Shown: in pieces, positions 9,001 to 16,549 of the stretch
Layout: every line of letters begins with the position of its first letter
Position numbering within the stretch: the stretch's first letter is position 1
DNA from: Phoronis ovalis
Taxonomy: Eukaryota; Phoronida; Phoronidae
Reading direction: 5' to 3'
NCBI GenBank assembly: GCA_028565635.1
Contig: JAOXYB010023436.1
Span: forward strand, 1-16,549
Length of the DNA: 16,549 nt
Notes under the pieces: generated by a model
Told to the model about the DNA's origin: nothing
Seen by the model: the letters and a program-made list of their open reading frames with translations, nothing else
Databases searched by the model: none
Position numbers and translations under genes: made by a program

Positions 9001-10829
9001 TCAGCATGTCATATTTTGGGAATGAACACTGATGTCGTTCTGCATGCGCTCACACGATTCATTCACTAAACGCATGCCGAGCCAAAACCAAAAAAATCAC
9101 ATGTCCTTTGATCTAAGAAATACCCTCCTTTTAGTGAGCATATCAATCCATAAACAACTATTTATTAATATTTTTTTACTTTAAATTTTCAGCGGTTAAA
9201 CCAGAATTTAAAAAAAAAAGTTTTGTGTACACTAGTATAACTAAAGGATGCCGGTATTGAAAGGGTTTGACTGTAGCGCCCTCAAGTGCATGCAAATGGT
9301 TTACCATGCCAAGAAACAACACACAGAAGCTATTTTATTCCAAATCTAAATAAGTTTGCATTGGTTATTTATTGCATACCTTTAGTTGCAGTTTCCTTAT
9401 CTGACTCTGATTCTGAACTTGTGTCATCAGTCTCTGTGCTCGTCTCTCCCACACTTTTGGCCGATTCAGAATGCTCATCATCTTCTGCGTCACCAACCGG
9501 ACACGTAGCCTGTCACAAAATTAATTATAATACAAAGCTGATTGATATGACAATCTAAAACTAAGCCCAAAATCAAATATTATTTAAGCATTGGAGAATT
9601 TGTAGTCTGCTCTTGAGACCACCAAACTCGACTATGAGGAGCGAACTGTAGAATGGGAAAGATCATACCCCATAGCTCTGTTCATGGCTGGTAGAAGTTT
9701 TGGGACTAAATTTATATCGAAACACTGAATCCATATTTCAAATGAAACTATTATAGTAATACATTGCTTTGATCATAAATTTTTGGTTATTTCTGAACTG
9801 CACATTCGAACAATGATTCACACAATGCTTCTGCCTTCATAGCTGCTGAGACAGTGGCATATCGTGGTACTTGAAAAATAAGAACGACAACTGTAATAAA
9901 ATAATACACGCATGCACGCACACAGACAAACATGAACGCACACACGCACGAACGCGTGCACAAATATGAACGCACACATATATGCATATTACATAGCTAT
10001 AAGTTTGCAAGTTTAAACTACTGGTTCCTTACCTCGTCTCCTGAGATGCCAAGTTTTGCTTTGCATGATGCTATTGTCTTCTCTAAATTCTCCAGATACT
10101 CCTGTCCTCCAGGTTTTAACAAGTCACCGGTTTCGGATAAATCACTCGCAGCTTTTGCAGTTGAGCGTTCGTCTAGGTTTGTTGTCGTGCTTGAAACCTC
10201 GCATGCCGGACTATTTGAATCAGTTCTAAAATCCGAAGCCACCTCATTGGCATTTGCCTGGGTCTTTTCAACAGTTTTGTTATCTAATGGATTGTTCATC
10301 GCTGTTTGGTTCTCTGGCATAGTGCTGTCTTTTCCAGTTACACTGGCACTGTCCTTGTCACATGGGTTTTCTTGTTCCTCCATGTCTGTCATGTCACCAA
10401 CACCATTCAAATTCTGAATTTTTTCCTCCAAATTTCTCATGATCTCTCTCGCTGGTGATTCAGCTTTACTGAAGCTGCTGGTAGACAGGTCTTGGTCAGT
10501 GCTAGTCTTTCTTTCTGCAGCCGTCTCAGATGACGAATTTTCGCCAACAGACATGCCCTCTGTAGATAAGAGACGCGGAACACCACCCTTAAAACAAAGG
10601 GTTTTTGTTATGGTTCGTTTGGAAGTAGCAATGGTACTGTATTTATTCTTTAATGCAGATGCGGCTTTAACTGCCGAGACTTTGTCAGGGGTCTTTGTAA
10701 CAGGGTTATCTCCCCTTAACGATTGTCTTAGAGAAGCACTGAATCGACCAGCTGTTGATTTCAGTGCAACTGACGAATGTCCTTCAAGTTCGTCACCAAC
10801 GTCATTTTCTTCTTTAATACCACAGACGT
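5982..10829 (-). CDS. ZMYND8: ZMYND8 orthologue, C-terminal half (six exons, 5' and 3' incomplete)
   Basis: Join on the minus strand: 10829-10033, 9509-9380, 8698-7548, 7164-6946, 6540-6418, 6047-5982. Every junction has GT..AG ends and the phases agree, giving about 828 codons without a stop. The best evidence is a MYND zinc finger (partial-product residues about 693-727) preceded without a gap by a coiled coil containing [15 protein letters not shown] and ending KRKQW. This coiled-coil-MYND order is the ZMYND8 signature; the finger's [12 protein letters not shown] fits ZMYND8 rather than its paralogue ZMYND11. Family knowledge: ZMYND8 is a nuclear reader that binds modified histone H3 through PHD-bromo-PWWP and recruits repressors such as NuRD through the MYND finger. 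That reader module is not seen here. The first exon starts with two bases of a split codon, so at least one more exon lies upstream. The tail after MYND is Gln/Pro-rich. Family identity is near certain; the ends are not. Confidence 0.93.
6048..6417 (-). other. ZMYND8 intron with AT microsatellite
   Basis: This 370-nt intron lies between the two Gln-rich tail exons. It contains a TATAT/TTATA-type simple repeat at about 6170-6220 and otherwise nothing recognisable. Confidence 0.75.
6170..6220. repeat. AT-only microsatellite
   Basis: About 50 bases are built from 5-bp units of the form TATAT/TTATA (for example attatattatattatat), interrupted once near the middle by catattttattttat. It lies within a ZMYND8 intron. 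Confidence 0.85.
6418..6540 (-). CDS. ZMYND8: ZMYND8 exon after MYND: helical then Gln/Pro-rich tail
   Basis: This is a 123-nt phase-0 exon of 41 codons, with acceptor TTTTAACAG| and donor CAACAG|GTAATG. It begins [20 protein letters not shown], a short charged helix, and continues into [18 protein letters not shown]. It fits between the MYND exon and the next exon without a frame break. I know no domain for this tail. The plus-strand frame over the same bases is taken as a shadow because it lacks any family resemblance. Confidence 0.8.
6541..6945 (-). other. ZMYND8 intron
   Basis: This 405-nt intron follows the MYND exon in transcript order. It is AT-rich and no additional exon, RNA gene or repeat is evident. 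Confidence 0.75.
6946..7164 (-). CDS. ZMYND8: ZMYND8 MYND zinc-finger exon
   Basis: This is a 219-nt phase-0 exon of 73 codons, with acceptor TACTACCAG| and donor GAACAG|GTAATT. It opens with the MYND finger: Cys1, Cys4, Cys12, Cys13, Cys19, Cys23, His31 and Cys35 of the exon are all present, so all eight expected zinc ligands are intact. The motifs [13 protein letters not shown] and DYPCQQAHW are diagnostic for the ZMYND8 branch. In the family this finger binds proline-rich peptides (PPPL type) of corepressor partners. After the finger the exon encodes a Gln/Pro/Ser-rich stretch ([14 protein letters not shown]). The shorter open frame seen by starting at an internal ATG misses the first half of the finger. 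Confidence 0.97.
7165..7547 (-). other. ZMYND8 intron between coiled-coil and MYND exons
   Basis: This 383-nt phase-0 intron splits the coiled coil from the zinc finger exactly at the Trp-Cys junction. Nothing else is recognisable inside it. Confidence 0.85.
7548..8698 (-). CDS. ZMYND8: ZMYND8 large exon: disordered linker and coiled coil before MYND
   Basis: This 1151-nt exon holds two bases plus 383 codons, between acceptor TTTTTTAG| and donor TGG|GTAAGT. The first two-thirds is disordered, with Ser-Pro and Lys-rich repeats such as KIPSPDK and KISPPDKK and an acidic island [13 protein letters not shown] that resembles a short conserved LVID block in vertebrate ZMYND8. Next come a [12 protein letters not shown] stretch and a predicted helix around [17 protein letters not shown]. 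The final 65 codons (7548-7742) form a charged coiled coil with [22 protein letters not shown] and ETKRKQW, which in ZMYND8 abuts the zinc finger. The plus-strand open frames over this exon are shadows. Coding identity is very secure. Confidence 0.93.
8699..9379 (-). other. ZMYND8 intron
   Basis: This 681-nt phase-1 intron is mostly AT-rich. A 7-bp inverted repeat, GCATGCG/CGCATGC, lies at 9042-9048 and 9071-9077. No further exon was found. Confidence 0.75.
9380..9509 (-). CDS. ZMYND8: ZMYND8 exon: short Ser/Glu/Asp-rich segment
   Basis: This 130-nt exon has acceptor GTGACAG| and donor AAAG|GTATGC. It encodes 43 codons plus one base, beginning [16 protein letters not shown] and ending SDKETATK. 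It joins in phase 0 to the GDE end of the upstream exon and in phase 1 to the downstream exon, whose first two bases complete an Ala codon. The serine/acidic composition matches the segment that follows the LEKTI block in vertebrate ZMYND8. There is little sequence-specific content, so support comes mainly from the splice sites, matching phases and composition. Confidence 0.8.
9510..10032 (-). other. ZMYND8 intron with CA/CGCA-rich tract
   Basis: This 523-nt phase-0 intron contains an interrupted CA/CGCA-rich tract at about 9905-9985. A minus-strand frame ending at 9797 ([19 protein letters not shown]) has an acceptor-like upstream tract but no good donor, so I do not call it an exon. Confidence 0.7.
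9905..9985. repeat. Degenerate CA/CGCA simple repeat
   Basis: The tract alternates purines and pyrimidines with recurring acgcaca, gcacgcaca and acgcacaca words, ending acacatatatgcat. It is a decayed dinucleotide microsatellite inside a ZMYND8 intron. Confidence 0.7.
10033..10829 (-). CDS. ZMYND8: ZMYND8 exon: acidic linker with conserved LEKTI-CKAKLGI block
   Basis: The 797-nt exon carries two bases of a split codon and then 265 open codons. The acceptor is a pyrimidine-rich tract ending TTTCAG just above 10829 and the donor is GAG|GTAAGG at 10033. The product is hydrophilic and low in complexity (many S, T, E, D, N), as expected of the disordered middle of ZMYND8. Near its start is a basic stretch ([17 protein letters not shown]). 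Near its end is [19 protein letters not shown], which I recall as a conserved island of vertebrate ZMYND8 just before an acidic serine tract. Antisense open frames here are shadows. The reading frame runs well upstream of the internal ATG at 10554, so that ATG is not a supported start. Confidence 0.88.
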
Positions 10830-11580
10830 CTGAAATAACATATGAAAAGAACTAAAACATGTTGAAAGTAAAAATTTTAAAAAGATTGTTCGCAAAGGAT
10901 TATCACATGACTTCGACATCTTTGTCAGTATTGGCAATCACTTGCGGAGACAAGAATGTGCTTATTCTCCATATGTACCGATGTTGTCAAGATAATGTAT
11001 GTAAATTTGAATTTTAGCTTTATTTACTGCATAGTATTAATATATTAATATTACATATTTTAAAAACTATGTACAGTATTTTTTGAAATGTGAGCATCCA
11101 AGCATCTACATCAGAAGAGTTGTTTTGGAAGAATATAATGATGAGTCAGTTATATACATTTAGCAATTCAACTTATTGGTCTCGATCTTGTTAATTATAC
11201 TCAAGTATTAATGATATGTAACACCTAGCTATCAAATACTAACTCAAACGAGAACAACTTCTAAATAACTTATGACAGTTAAAACTATACCAGACAGCTG
11301 ACGCCTTTTTAACTTACATGTTAAGTACAAACCATAACATATTACAAACAAGAACAACTTGTATGAAACAGCTTCTAAAAATTACTCACAGGGAAATAGT
11401 GCATGGAGGGAAGATGTATTTACTCACTGAGATGTTTAAAAGTCCACTAATATGCAGTGTTTCTATACAGGCAGATATTGATGTAGCTATAACTACAACT
11501 TTACAGCAACTTACGTAATCAACTTGGATTAACAAAATATCAATTATTGCTCATGTCAATTATTTGAAAGATTTCAACAT
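10830..11580. other. Probable ZMYND8 intron interior, no gene seen
   Basis: This AT-rich stretch lies upstream of the leftmost confirmed ZMYND8 acceptor. I see no PHD, bromodomain or PWWP coding on the minus strand. The 66-codon plus-strand frame at 11318-11518 has no family features. Confidence 0.5.
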
Positions 11581-11868
11581 AATCTATGGTGCTGGAATGA
11601 ACCCCTGATAATCTATGGTGCTGGAATGAACCCCTGATAACCAATGGTGCTGGAATGAACCCATGATAATCAATGGTGCTGGAATGAACCCATGATAATT
11701 AATCAATGTTGATGGAATGAACCCTAATAATCAATGGTGTTGGCATGAACCCCTGATAATCAATGGTGTTGGAATGAACCCTAATAATCAATGGTGTTGG
11801 AATGAACCCCTAATAATCAATGGCATTGGAATGAACCCCTGATAATCAATGGTACTGGAACCGCTAAT
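11581..11868. repeat. 29-bp minisatellite, about 10 copies
   Basis: Copies start at 11581, 11610, 11639, 11668, 11697/11701, 11729, 11758, 11786, 11815 and 11844. The core is caatggtgttggaatgaacc followed by cctgataat. The first two copies are identical (ctatggtgctgg); later ones vary in the gtgctgg/gtgttgg part and two lack a base. The last copy is truncated. There are no unique spacers between units, so it is not a CRISPR-like array. Confidence 0.93.
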
Positions 11869-12393
11869 AATCTCAACTGGTTGTGGCAGATACTGCAGCT
11901 GAATGACAGTCATTACAACCAAAATATTATTTATTATGGACTGAACTGGCATAACATATCGTACACAAACATAGATTTTAGAATGATACAGAACACTATT
12001 TCCAATGATTAACTGTGGGGAACAGAGTTGAGTAACTTCCATCTCAGTCACGTCTAAGTTGAACGATCCATGCATGTTTTCTGAGCGGGGACATTCTTAA
12101 ACTGTTATTTATAGTACTATAAAATTTATGTATATATACGCACCTGTTATTTCAATCTGATTAGCTACAAAAATTTTATTGTTTCACAGCTCATTACTTT
12201 GTAATAATGTGTCTATAAATACAAACAATTTAAAGCGGCTAATAGTAATATTTATTTTTCAGACTGTCAGCCACGATCACTTTAGAACATAAACTGCGAA
12301 ACAACTGGAGACGGTCTTTTAATTTTACAGTTTTTTTACAGAATTGAAAAAAAACAAATACACAGTATACTACCACTGGGACCCGACACAATC
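11869..12393. other. 5' flank of the SPR-like receptor
   Basis: No coding is supported; the 95-codon minus frame overlapping the minisatellite is chance. A TATATATA at 12131-12138 lies about 255 bp before the receptor ATG and could be a core promoter element, but AT-rich DNA makes this weak. An acceptor-like TTTTTCAG is near 12255-12262. Confidence 0.35.
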
Positions 12394-13467
12394 ATGAGCA
12401 ACGAAACATTATATTATGGAGGACTTCCAGACATCGAGAAATATGTATACGGATATATTACACCAGCACTGACATTGTTAACAGTAATCACAAATATTCT
12501 GATGTGTTCTGTATTGTTGAGAAAACAGATGCGTTCGACGACAAACATCATACTCGCGGCAATGGCAATATCTGATACACTAACTTGTTTGTGTCCACTA
12601 GTTGTGTTCGTTTATTTGTACACAACTGGAAATTACAAGGAATACGTGCCTATGGAGTGGTGTTTTCCCGATATGGCACTTATTCATGTTGCCTCTATGT
12701 TTCACACTACGTCAGTATGGCTGACAGTGTATTTATCTGTACACCGCTATGTGAATGTCTGCGGTACATACAGGTGGCAGAATAACTGCTCCATGAAAAG
12801 TACTGTTGGAAAAATATGCGCTATATACATTTTCGGAATTACATCTCTGATGGTAAGGATTTTTGAAAAATATTACACACCCATGACAGTTGAATCTAAG
12901 CTGCAGCCGAATACAACAATAATTGGATGCATTGAACACAATGCTTATTTTACAGCACATGATCCAAATTTATACAATTTCTTATACATAATCATGCGTT
13001 TAACATTTTTTAAAGTTGTACCATGCGCTTGTCTTTTCATATTCACTGTACTCCTAGTGAAAACTCTGCAAAAAGCACGGAAGCTTCAAGATTATCTGCT
13101 GTGTAATCAAAACGACACCATCCGCCATGCATATATCAAGACAACAATTATATTACTAATCATCATCGTCTTAGCTTTCATCTCGGAACTTATAACAACT
13201 ATCGATATGATATTGAAAATGGTGGAGACACAAATAAAAACGAAAATCTACAGCGAGGAAGTCAAGACATACTTGCACTGTTTCATGAATTTAATCGTAA
13301 TGTTTAGTTACCCATCTACCTTTGTTGTACTGTGCCTAATGGCAAAGAAATTTCGATATAATTTCAGGGAAATGTTTTCTTGCAAGAAAACTAATGGCAC
13401 AATCCGCAGTACGCAGTTGCCATTAATAGTACGGACCACATATAAAAAGACATCAACAAGACGATGA
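12394..13467 (+). CDS. Sex-peptide/myoinhibitory-peptide receptor-like class A GPCR
   Basis: This is an uninterrupted 357-residue seven-helix receptor. Helices lie at about 18-42, 51-75, 90-118, 137-157, 198-222, 248-272 and 293-317. Family marks of the SPR/peptide-receptor group are GYITPALTLLTVITN and MRSTTNIILAAMAISD in TM1-TM2 (Asp61 conserved), FHTTSVWLTVYLSVHRYVNV in TM3, and Cys90, which can pair with Cys179 in the second outer loop. Glycosylation sequons occur at Asn3 and Asn173. A Cys after helix 8 (Cys330) could be palmitoylated. Oddities: TM3 has His-Arg-Tyr where most receptors have DRY, and TM7 reads SYPSTFVVL, lacking the Asn and Tyr of NPxxY. An in-frame TAG at 12283-12285 precedes the ATG with no earlier Met. 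An acceptor-like TTTTTCAG near 12255-12262 could join an upstream 5' UTR exon. AATAAA follows the stop at 13470. Expected role: plasma-membrane neuropeptide receptor; the ligand is unknown. Confidence 0.9.
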   Translation: MSNETLYYGGLPDIEKYVYGYITPALTLLTVITNILMCSVLLRKQMRSTTNIILAAMAISDTLTCLCPLVVFVYLYTTGNYKEYVPMEWCFPDMALIHVASMFHTTSVWLTVYLSVHRYVNVCGTYRWQNNCSMKSTVGKICAIYIFGITSLMVRIFEKYYTPMTVESKLQPNTTIIGCIEHNAYFTAHDPNLYNFLYIIMRLTFFKVVPCACLFIFTVLLVKTLQKARKLQDYLLCNQNDTIRHAYIKTTIILLIIIVLAFISELITTIDMILKMVETQIKTKIYSEEVKTYLHCFMNLIVMFSYPSTFVVLCLMAKKFRYNFREMFSCKKTNGTIRSTQLPLIVRTTYKKTSTRR

Positions 13468-13469
13468 CC

Positions 13470-13475
13470 AATAAA
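13470..13475 (+). terminator. Possible poly(A) signal AATAAA of the SPR-like receptor
   Basis: A canonical AATAAA starts two bases after the stop codon of the 12394-13467 receptor. If used, the 3' UTR would be only about 20-30 bases. In AT-rich DNA such hexamers are common by chance, so this is weak. Confidence 0.25.
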
Positions 13476-14334
13476 AAAATCTGTGTACAAGAAAATTTAA
13501 TTTACATCACGAGGTAGATGACAGACAATACAACAAATGCTATTACTAATAATTCACATTAAGCAATTGCCTTTAAAGTCGTGTACAGAGTAATATTTTT
13601 GATTCACAGCGTTTCAATCACTGTTAATTTATTTCTGGCTTGGTATCACTGTCACTGTTCCTGAAGACCTGTGGAAGAAACCACACCAGTTTGGCACACT
13701 GCCAGTAGGAGGCAAAAATGGTTGCTCAGCTTGAAAGTCAGGAAACATACTTATTACCACCCAGATACGGTTTGATGATTAAACGTAGACTGCAACGTTA
13801 ACATACTCGGAAAGATATACATGTAGTTATTGCATTACTCACTAATTGGTAAAATTGTTAATTGTACATTCTAATAGATGGCTTTAATTATAGGTTAAGT
13901 TCTCATTGTAACGGTGTAATTACGTATCATTGTCTTCAAAGGAAAATATAATAATACATCACTGGAACTGTACAGCTTAGTAATGTAAGATGATAAAGCA
14001 ATCACAATGGTATCAAATTTTTATTGAAATGTTTGTGATATAGAGTTATACTGCACATTAGCAAGAACTAAATGAAAAGATTCCTCATTGTACCCAATTA
14101 TTTTTTTTAAAACATCCAAGTTTTTTAAGTGAAGAGAGATTTAATAGTTACTACACTGAGGCTGGAGGACCACAGCTTTTACCATCCAAGTTACAGCATG
14201 TCCGATAGTATTTGATCTAGCTAGGACACAGTCAGATTTCAGCTGTAGTATCTGCCTAGTTTTAAAAAAAAATATAAATCTGGTATGTTTTTCGTATTAT
14301 CTACATAATTAGTAGCTTTGACAGCGTTTCCACT
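13476..14334. other. Spacer after the SPR-like receptor, no gene seen
   Basis: AT-rich with no recognisable coding or RNA gene on either strand. Confidence 0.45.
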
Positions 14335-14580
14335 GAATTCCAATTTCAATTTAATTAGCAAGGTAATTTCTGACTAATTTTACTTTAATTTGTAAGTTAA
14401 CTTTTGAATTCCAATTTCACTTTAATTAGCAAGGTAATTTCTGACTTCTAATTTTACATTAATTTGTAAGATAACTTTTGAATTCCAATTTCACTTGAAT
14501 TAGTAATATACCTTTCGAATTCTGACCTCACTTCAAACAGGAAGATAATTCTTACATCAAATTTAGATTTAATTAGTATG
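14335..14580. repeat. ~73-bp tandem repeat, three good and one decayed copy
   Basis: Copies begin with GAATTC at 14335, 14406, 14480 and 14517. The first two share gaattccaatttca, ttaattagcaaggtaattt and taatttgtaag in order. The third is shortened and the fourth strongly diverged (gaattctgacctcacttc). Period is 71-74 bp for the complete copies. Confidence 0.8.
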
Positions 14581-15701
14581 TTTCTGTTTCTTCTATATGA
14601 CAAATGCATTTTTTATGAGTTTCACAAATTTGGAATAGTTTATCCTATCCACTGATAATTATACACACACAATTAATTGCGGCCAAACAAAAGACTGAAA
14701 GCTCATCATTGTCTTATTTACACAACAAAGGAAAAATATTCTGCTACTCATATTGCGCCTTTCTTGACTGCACAATGCATTTATATTAATTTCCGGTAAT
14801 AATAATATAATTCTAAAGCACACAAACTTTGTATAGATAGATGTATGGGTTTGAAATGTTTTTTCCTGTCCCACTGTCAAAGGAACTATTAACATACTGT
14901 CACGAAATGAGAAGTGACTTTAACCTTCATATCTACATACTATGCCAGAAATGAAATGTTTTCATAGCAAGAATGGAACAAAGTTCTCCTGAAAAACAAG
15001 GATTTCCTTTCCAATCTGGACGTGTATGTATCTGCTGTTAAAACAGTACCTATCAATCTAAGTAACAAGCCCAAATCAGATGTCAAACTTATATATTCAA
15101 CACACTGGCCTTACTTTCTCTTGTTGCAGTTACGTCTTGCAATTATGACCTAATTACCAGATAAAAATGTCCGGTTGTCGGTTTTGTTCTCAGTTTGAAA
15201 GCCTCGTGTTAAATCACCGGTTCTCTAATACTTCAATTCAACTTCCATGAAACATACAATTTTAGAAAGGATTGTTGAACGACTTTTGACACGACCAAAA
15301 TCTAACTTTGCTCAGTGACTAACTAAATGTAAGACAATTTTTGATTCAATAGAGACTTATATTGGATAACTTGTCACTCGATGTGTTAGCAAAGGAACAT
15401 TCACCGAAACGTGTACAATACTAAAATTCAAATGTCGTCAACTTGATGCACCGCAAAAACAGGAATTAGGATTGAATAATAAATTTAGCAGTATTATTCA
15501 GGTAACAGCTGTGGCTTTTACTAAAACAGCAGGATCTAAAGGCTTAACCAGATGTTTGGAAGACAATACTGGGTGCTTGCAATTGTGTGTGATCAGCTTA
15601 TTACATGTTTATCACAGCATAACAGCCAGAAAGACAAGCCACAATATAAATAACAATACACATAAGATTTAACATTTGATTCCGAGAAATATAGTGGTAA
15701 T
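14581..15701. other. Upstream spacer of the second receptor
   Basis: No convincing gene. The 78-codon minus frame (14659-14895) and the 66-codon plus frame (15472-15672) have no family features. Regulatory sequence for the receptor at 15702 may lie here, but no clear core-promoter motif was seen. Confidence 0.4.
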
Positions 15702-16549
15702 ATGGGAACGACTTGTTCTTCCGAAATCTTCGACTTGGCAGCAAACAAAACAATTACATTTTCTGATGAGAGATTTGTAACATTTACAGAGAGTGGCAAC
15801 ATTACAACAATAGTTACATGCCATGCTTCTGCATTGCCAAGTTTCTTATACTTTAGCCTTTTATGTTTGTTAAGTTTTGTATTCAACTGCCTACTGTTGT
15901 ACACAATTCATAGCCGTCCTGCACTACATGATTCAACCTATTATTTATGCGCTAATTTAGCTGCGGGAGATGCATTATTTCCTGTTTCGTACCTACTTAT
16001 CTTTCCTCACTTTGCCCAGCCAGAATGGCACGTGCTGGATAAAAATGTTTTTTTGTGTAATTTTTGCGGCTTCATGCAACAAATTCTAGCAATGCAATCT
16101 ATGCTGACTTTAACCTGTATCAGTATTGATAGATATTATGCTTGCTGCTATCCACTGCATTATCATTTGAAAATGACCAAGACCAAAGTTAAAGTGATGG
16201 TTGCTCTTTCCTGGAGTTTGGCTATTGTTGCTTGCATACCACCATTTTTTGGCTGGAGTGAATACTATTACGACGCATTTTTACAGATTTGTCAACTAAA
16301 AGTGGCAAACACAGTATTAGATATAAGTATGTTCAACGTACAAGGTCTTATTTTCTTTATCACAACGGCAACAATCGGAGTTTGTTACTTCAAAATATAC
16401 AAAGCCACTAGGGCACTTCAACAGCAAGTAGGACCAGCAGTAGTAAACACACATCAGGATACATCACTGCCCAAACAATTCAAAATAGCGTCTGTGTTTT
16501 TAGCAATTACTGTCACTTTCGCTTTGTCGCTATTCCCTCATGTAGGAGC
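15702..16549 (+). CDS. Orphan rhodopsin-class GPCR, cut by the window end
   Basis: The frame opens at ATG 15702, the first Met after an in-frame TAA at 15663, and stays open for 282 codons to the window edge, inside TM6. Helices: TM1 about 46-68 with Asn62; TM2 79-101 with LAAGD (Asp90); TM3 117-139 with Cys119; then SIDRYYACCYPLHY with an intact DRY at 143-145 and the loop-2 Pro; TM4 164-184 with Trp171 and PPFFGWSEY; outer-loop Cys197, partner of Cys119; TM5 209-231. N-glycosylation sequons are at Asn15 and Asn33. TM6 reads FALSLFP, with Leu at the place of the usual CWxP Trp. The pattern resembles orphan or opsin/amine-like receptors (GPR161/GPR101-style), but no aminergic Asp is seen in TM3. 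I cannot name the ligand. The minus-strand frame at 15593-15904 is a shadow of it. Confidence 0.88.
   Translation, partial: MGTTCSSEIFDLAANKTITFSDERFVTFTESGNITTIVTCHASALPSFLYFSLLCLLSFVFNCLLLYTIHSRPALHDSTYYLCANLAAGDALFPVSYLLIFPHFAQPEWHVLDKNVFLCNFCGFMQQILAMQSMLTLTCISIDRYYACCYPLHYHLKMTKTKVKVMVALSWSLAIVACIPPFFGWSEYYYDAFLQICQLKVANTVLDISMFNVQGLIFFITTATIGVCYFKIYKATRALQQQVGPAVVNTHQDTSLPKQFKIASVFLAITVTFALSLFPHVG

Noticed and set aside
9042-9077. GCATGCG/CGCATGC inverted repeat as a regulatory hairpin
   Set aside because: Seven-base arms with a 22-base loop in a long intron are too weak to claim a function.
9797-9871. Possible extra ZMYND8 exon encoding [19 protein letters not shown]
   Set aside because: There is an acceptor-like tract, but the frame ends in a stop without a good donor, and the flanking exons already join in frame without it.
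10439-10855. 138-codon (and 161-codon at 9932) plus-strand frames
   Set aside because: Shadows of the serine/glutamate-rich ZMYND8 exon; such composition leaves the reverse strand open by chance.
11581-11868. CRISPR-like array
   Set aside because: Units abut directly with no unique spacers, and the surroundings are animal genes.
11788-12075. 95-codon minus-strand frame
   Set aside because: About a quarter of it is minisatellite sequence and the rest has no recognisable features.

Overview
The window looks like AT-rich nuclear DNA from an invertebrate animal. A lophotrochozoan, probably a mollusc, is my best guess. Genes are split by short GT..AG introns, non-coding DNA is rich in repeats, and the recognisable proteins are an animal chromatin reader and two animal rhodopsin-class receptors. 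No bacterial, organellar or viral gene was recognised.

Minus strand, about 5.5-10.83 kb: the 3' half of a ZMYND8 (PRKCBP1) orthologue. Six coding exons (10829-10033, 9509-9380, 8698-7548, 7164-6946, 6540-6418, 6047-5982) join in a consistent frame into about 828 codons. They encode a long acidic Ser/Thr/Glu-rich linker with short conserved islands, a coiled coil running directly into an intact MYND zinc finger, and a Gln/Pro-rich tail. The PHD-bromodomain-PWWP reader module must lie upstream, beyond the right edge of the window or in exons I could not see. The stop codon and 3' end are not settled.

Plus strand, right third: two class A GPCR genes with single-exon coding regions in this window, pointing opposite to ZMYND8. 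The first (12394-13467) is complete and resembles the sex-peptide/myoinhibitory-peptide receptor (SPR) family, but has unusual TM3 and TM7 motifs. The second (15702 to the window end) is an orphan-type receptor with an intact DRY motif, cut by the window edge inside TM6. Because the leftmost seen ZMYND8 exon needs an upstream partner and none is visible to its right, both receptors probably sit antisense inside a large ZMYND8 intron of more than 5.7 kb.

Non-coding DNA: the left 5.5 kb has no convincing gene but holds two likely mobile-element remnants. One is a 405-bp element (408-812) with GC-rich terminal inverted repeats and a 10-bp flanking duplication. The other is a roughly 510-bp diverged palindrome (3021-3529) centred near 3272. 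A 29-bp minisatellite (11581-11868) and a roughly 73-bp tandem repeat (14335-14580) flank the first receptor. All coordinates and splice sites were read by eye; no alignment or prediction program was run.
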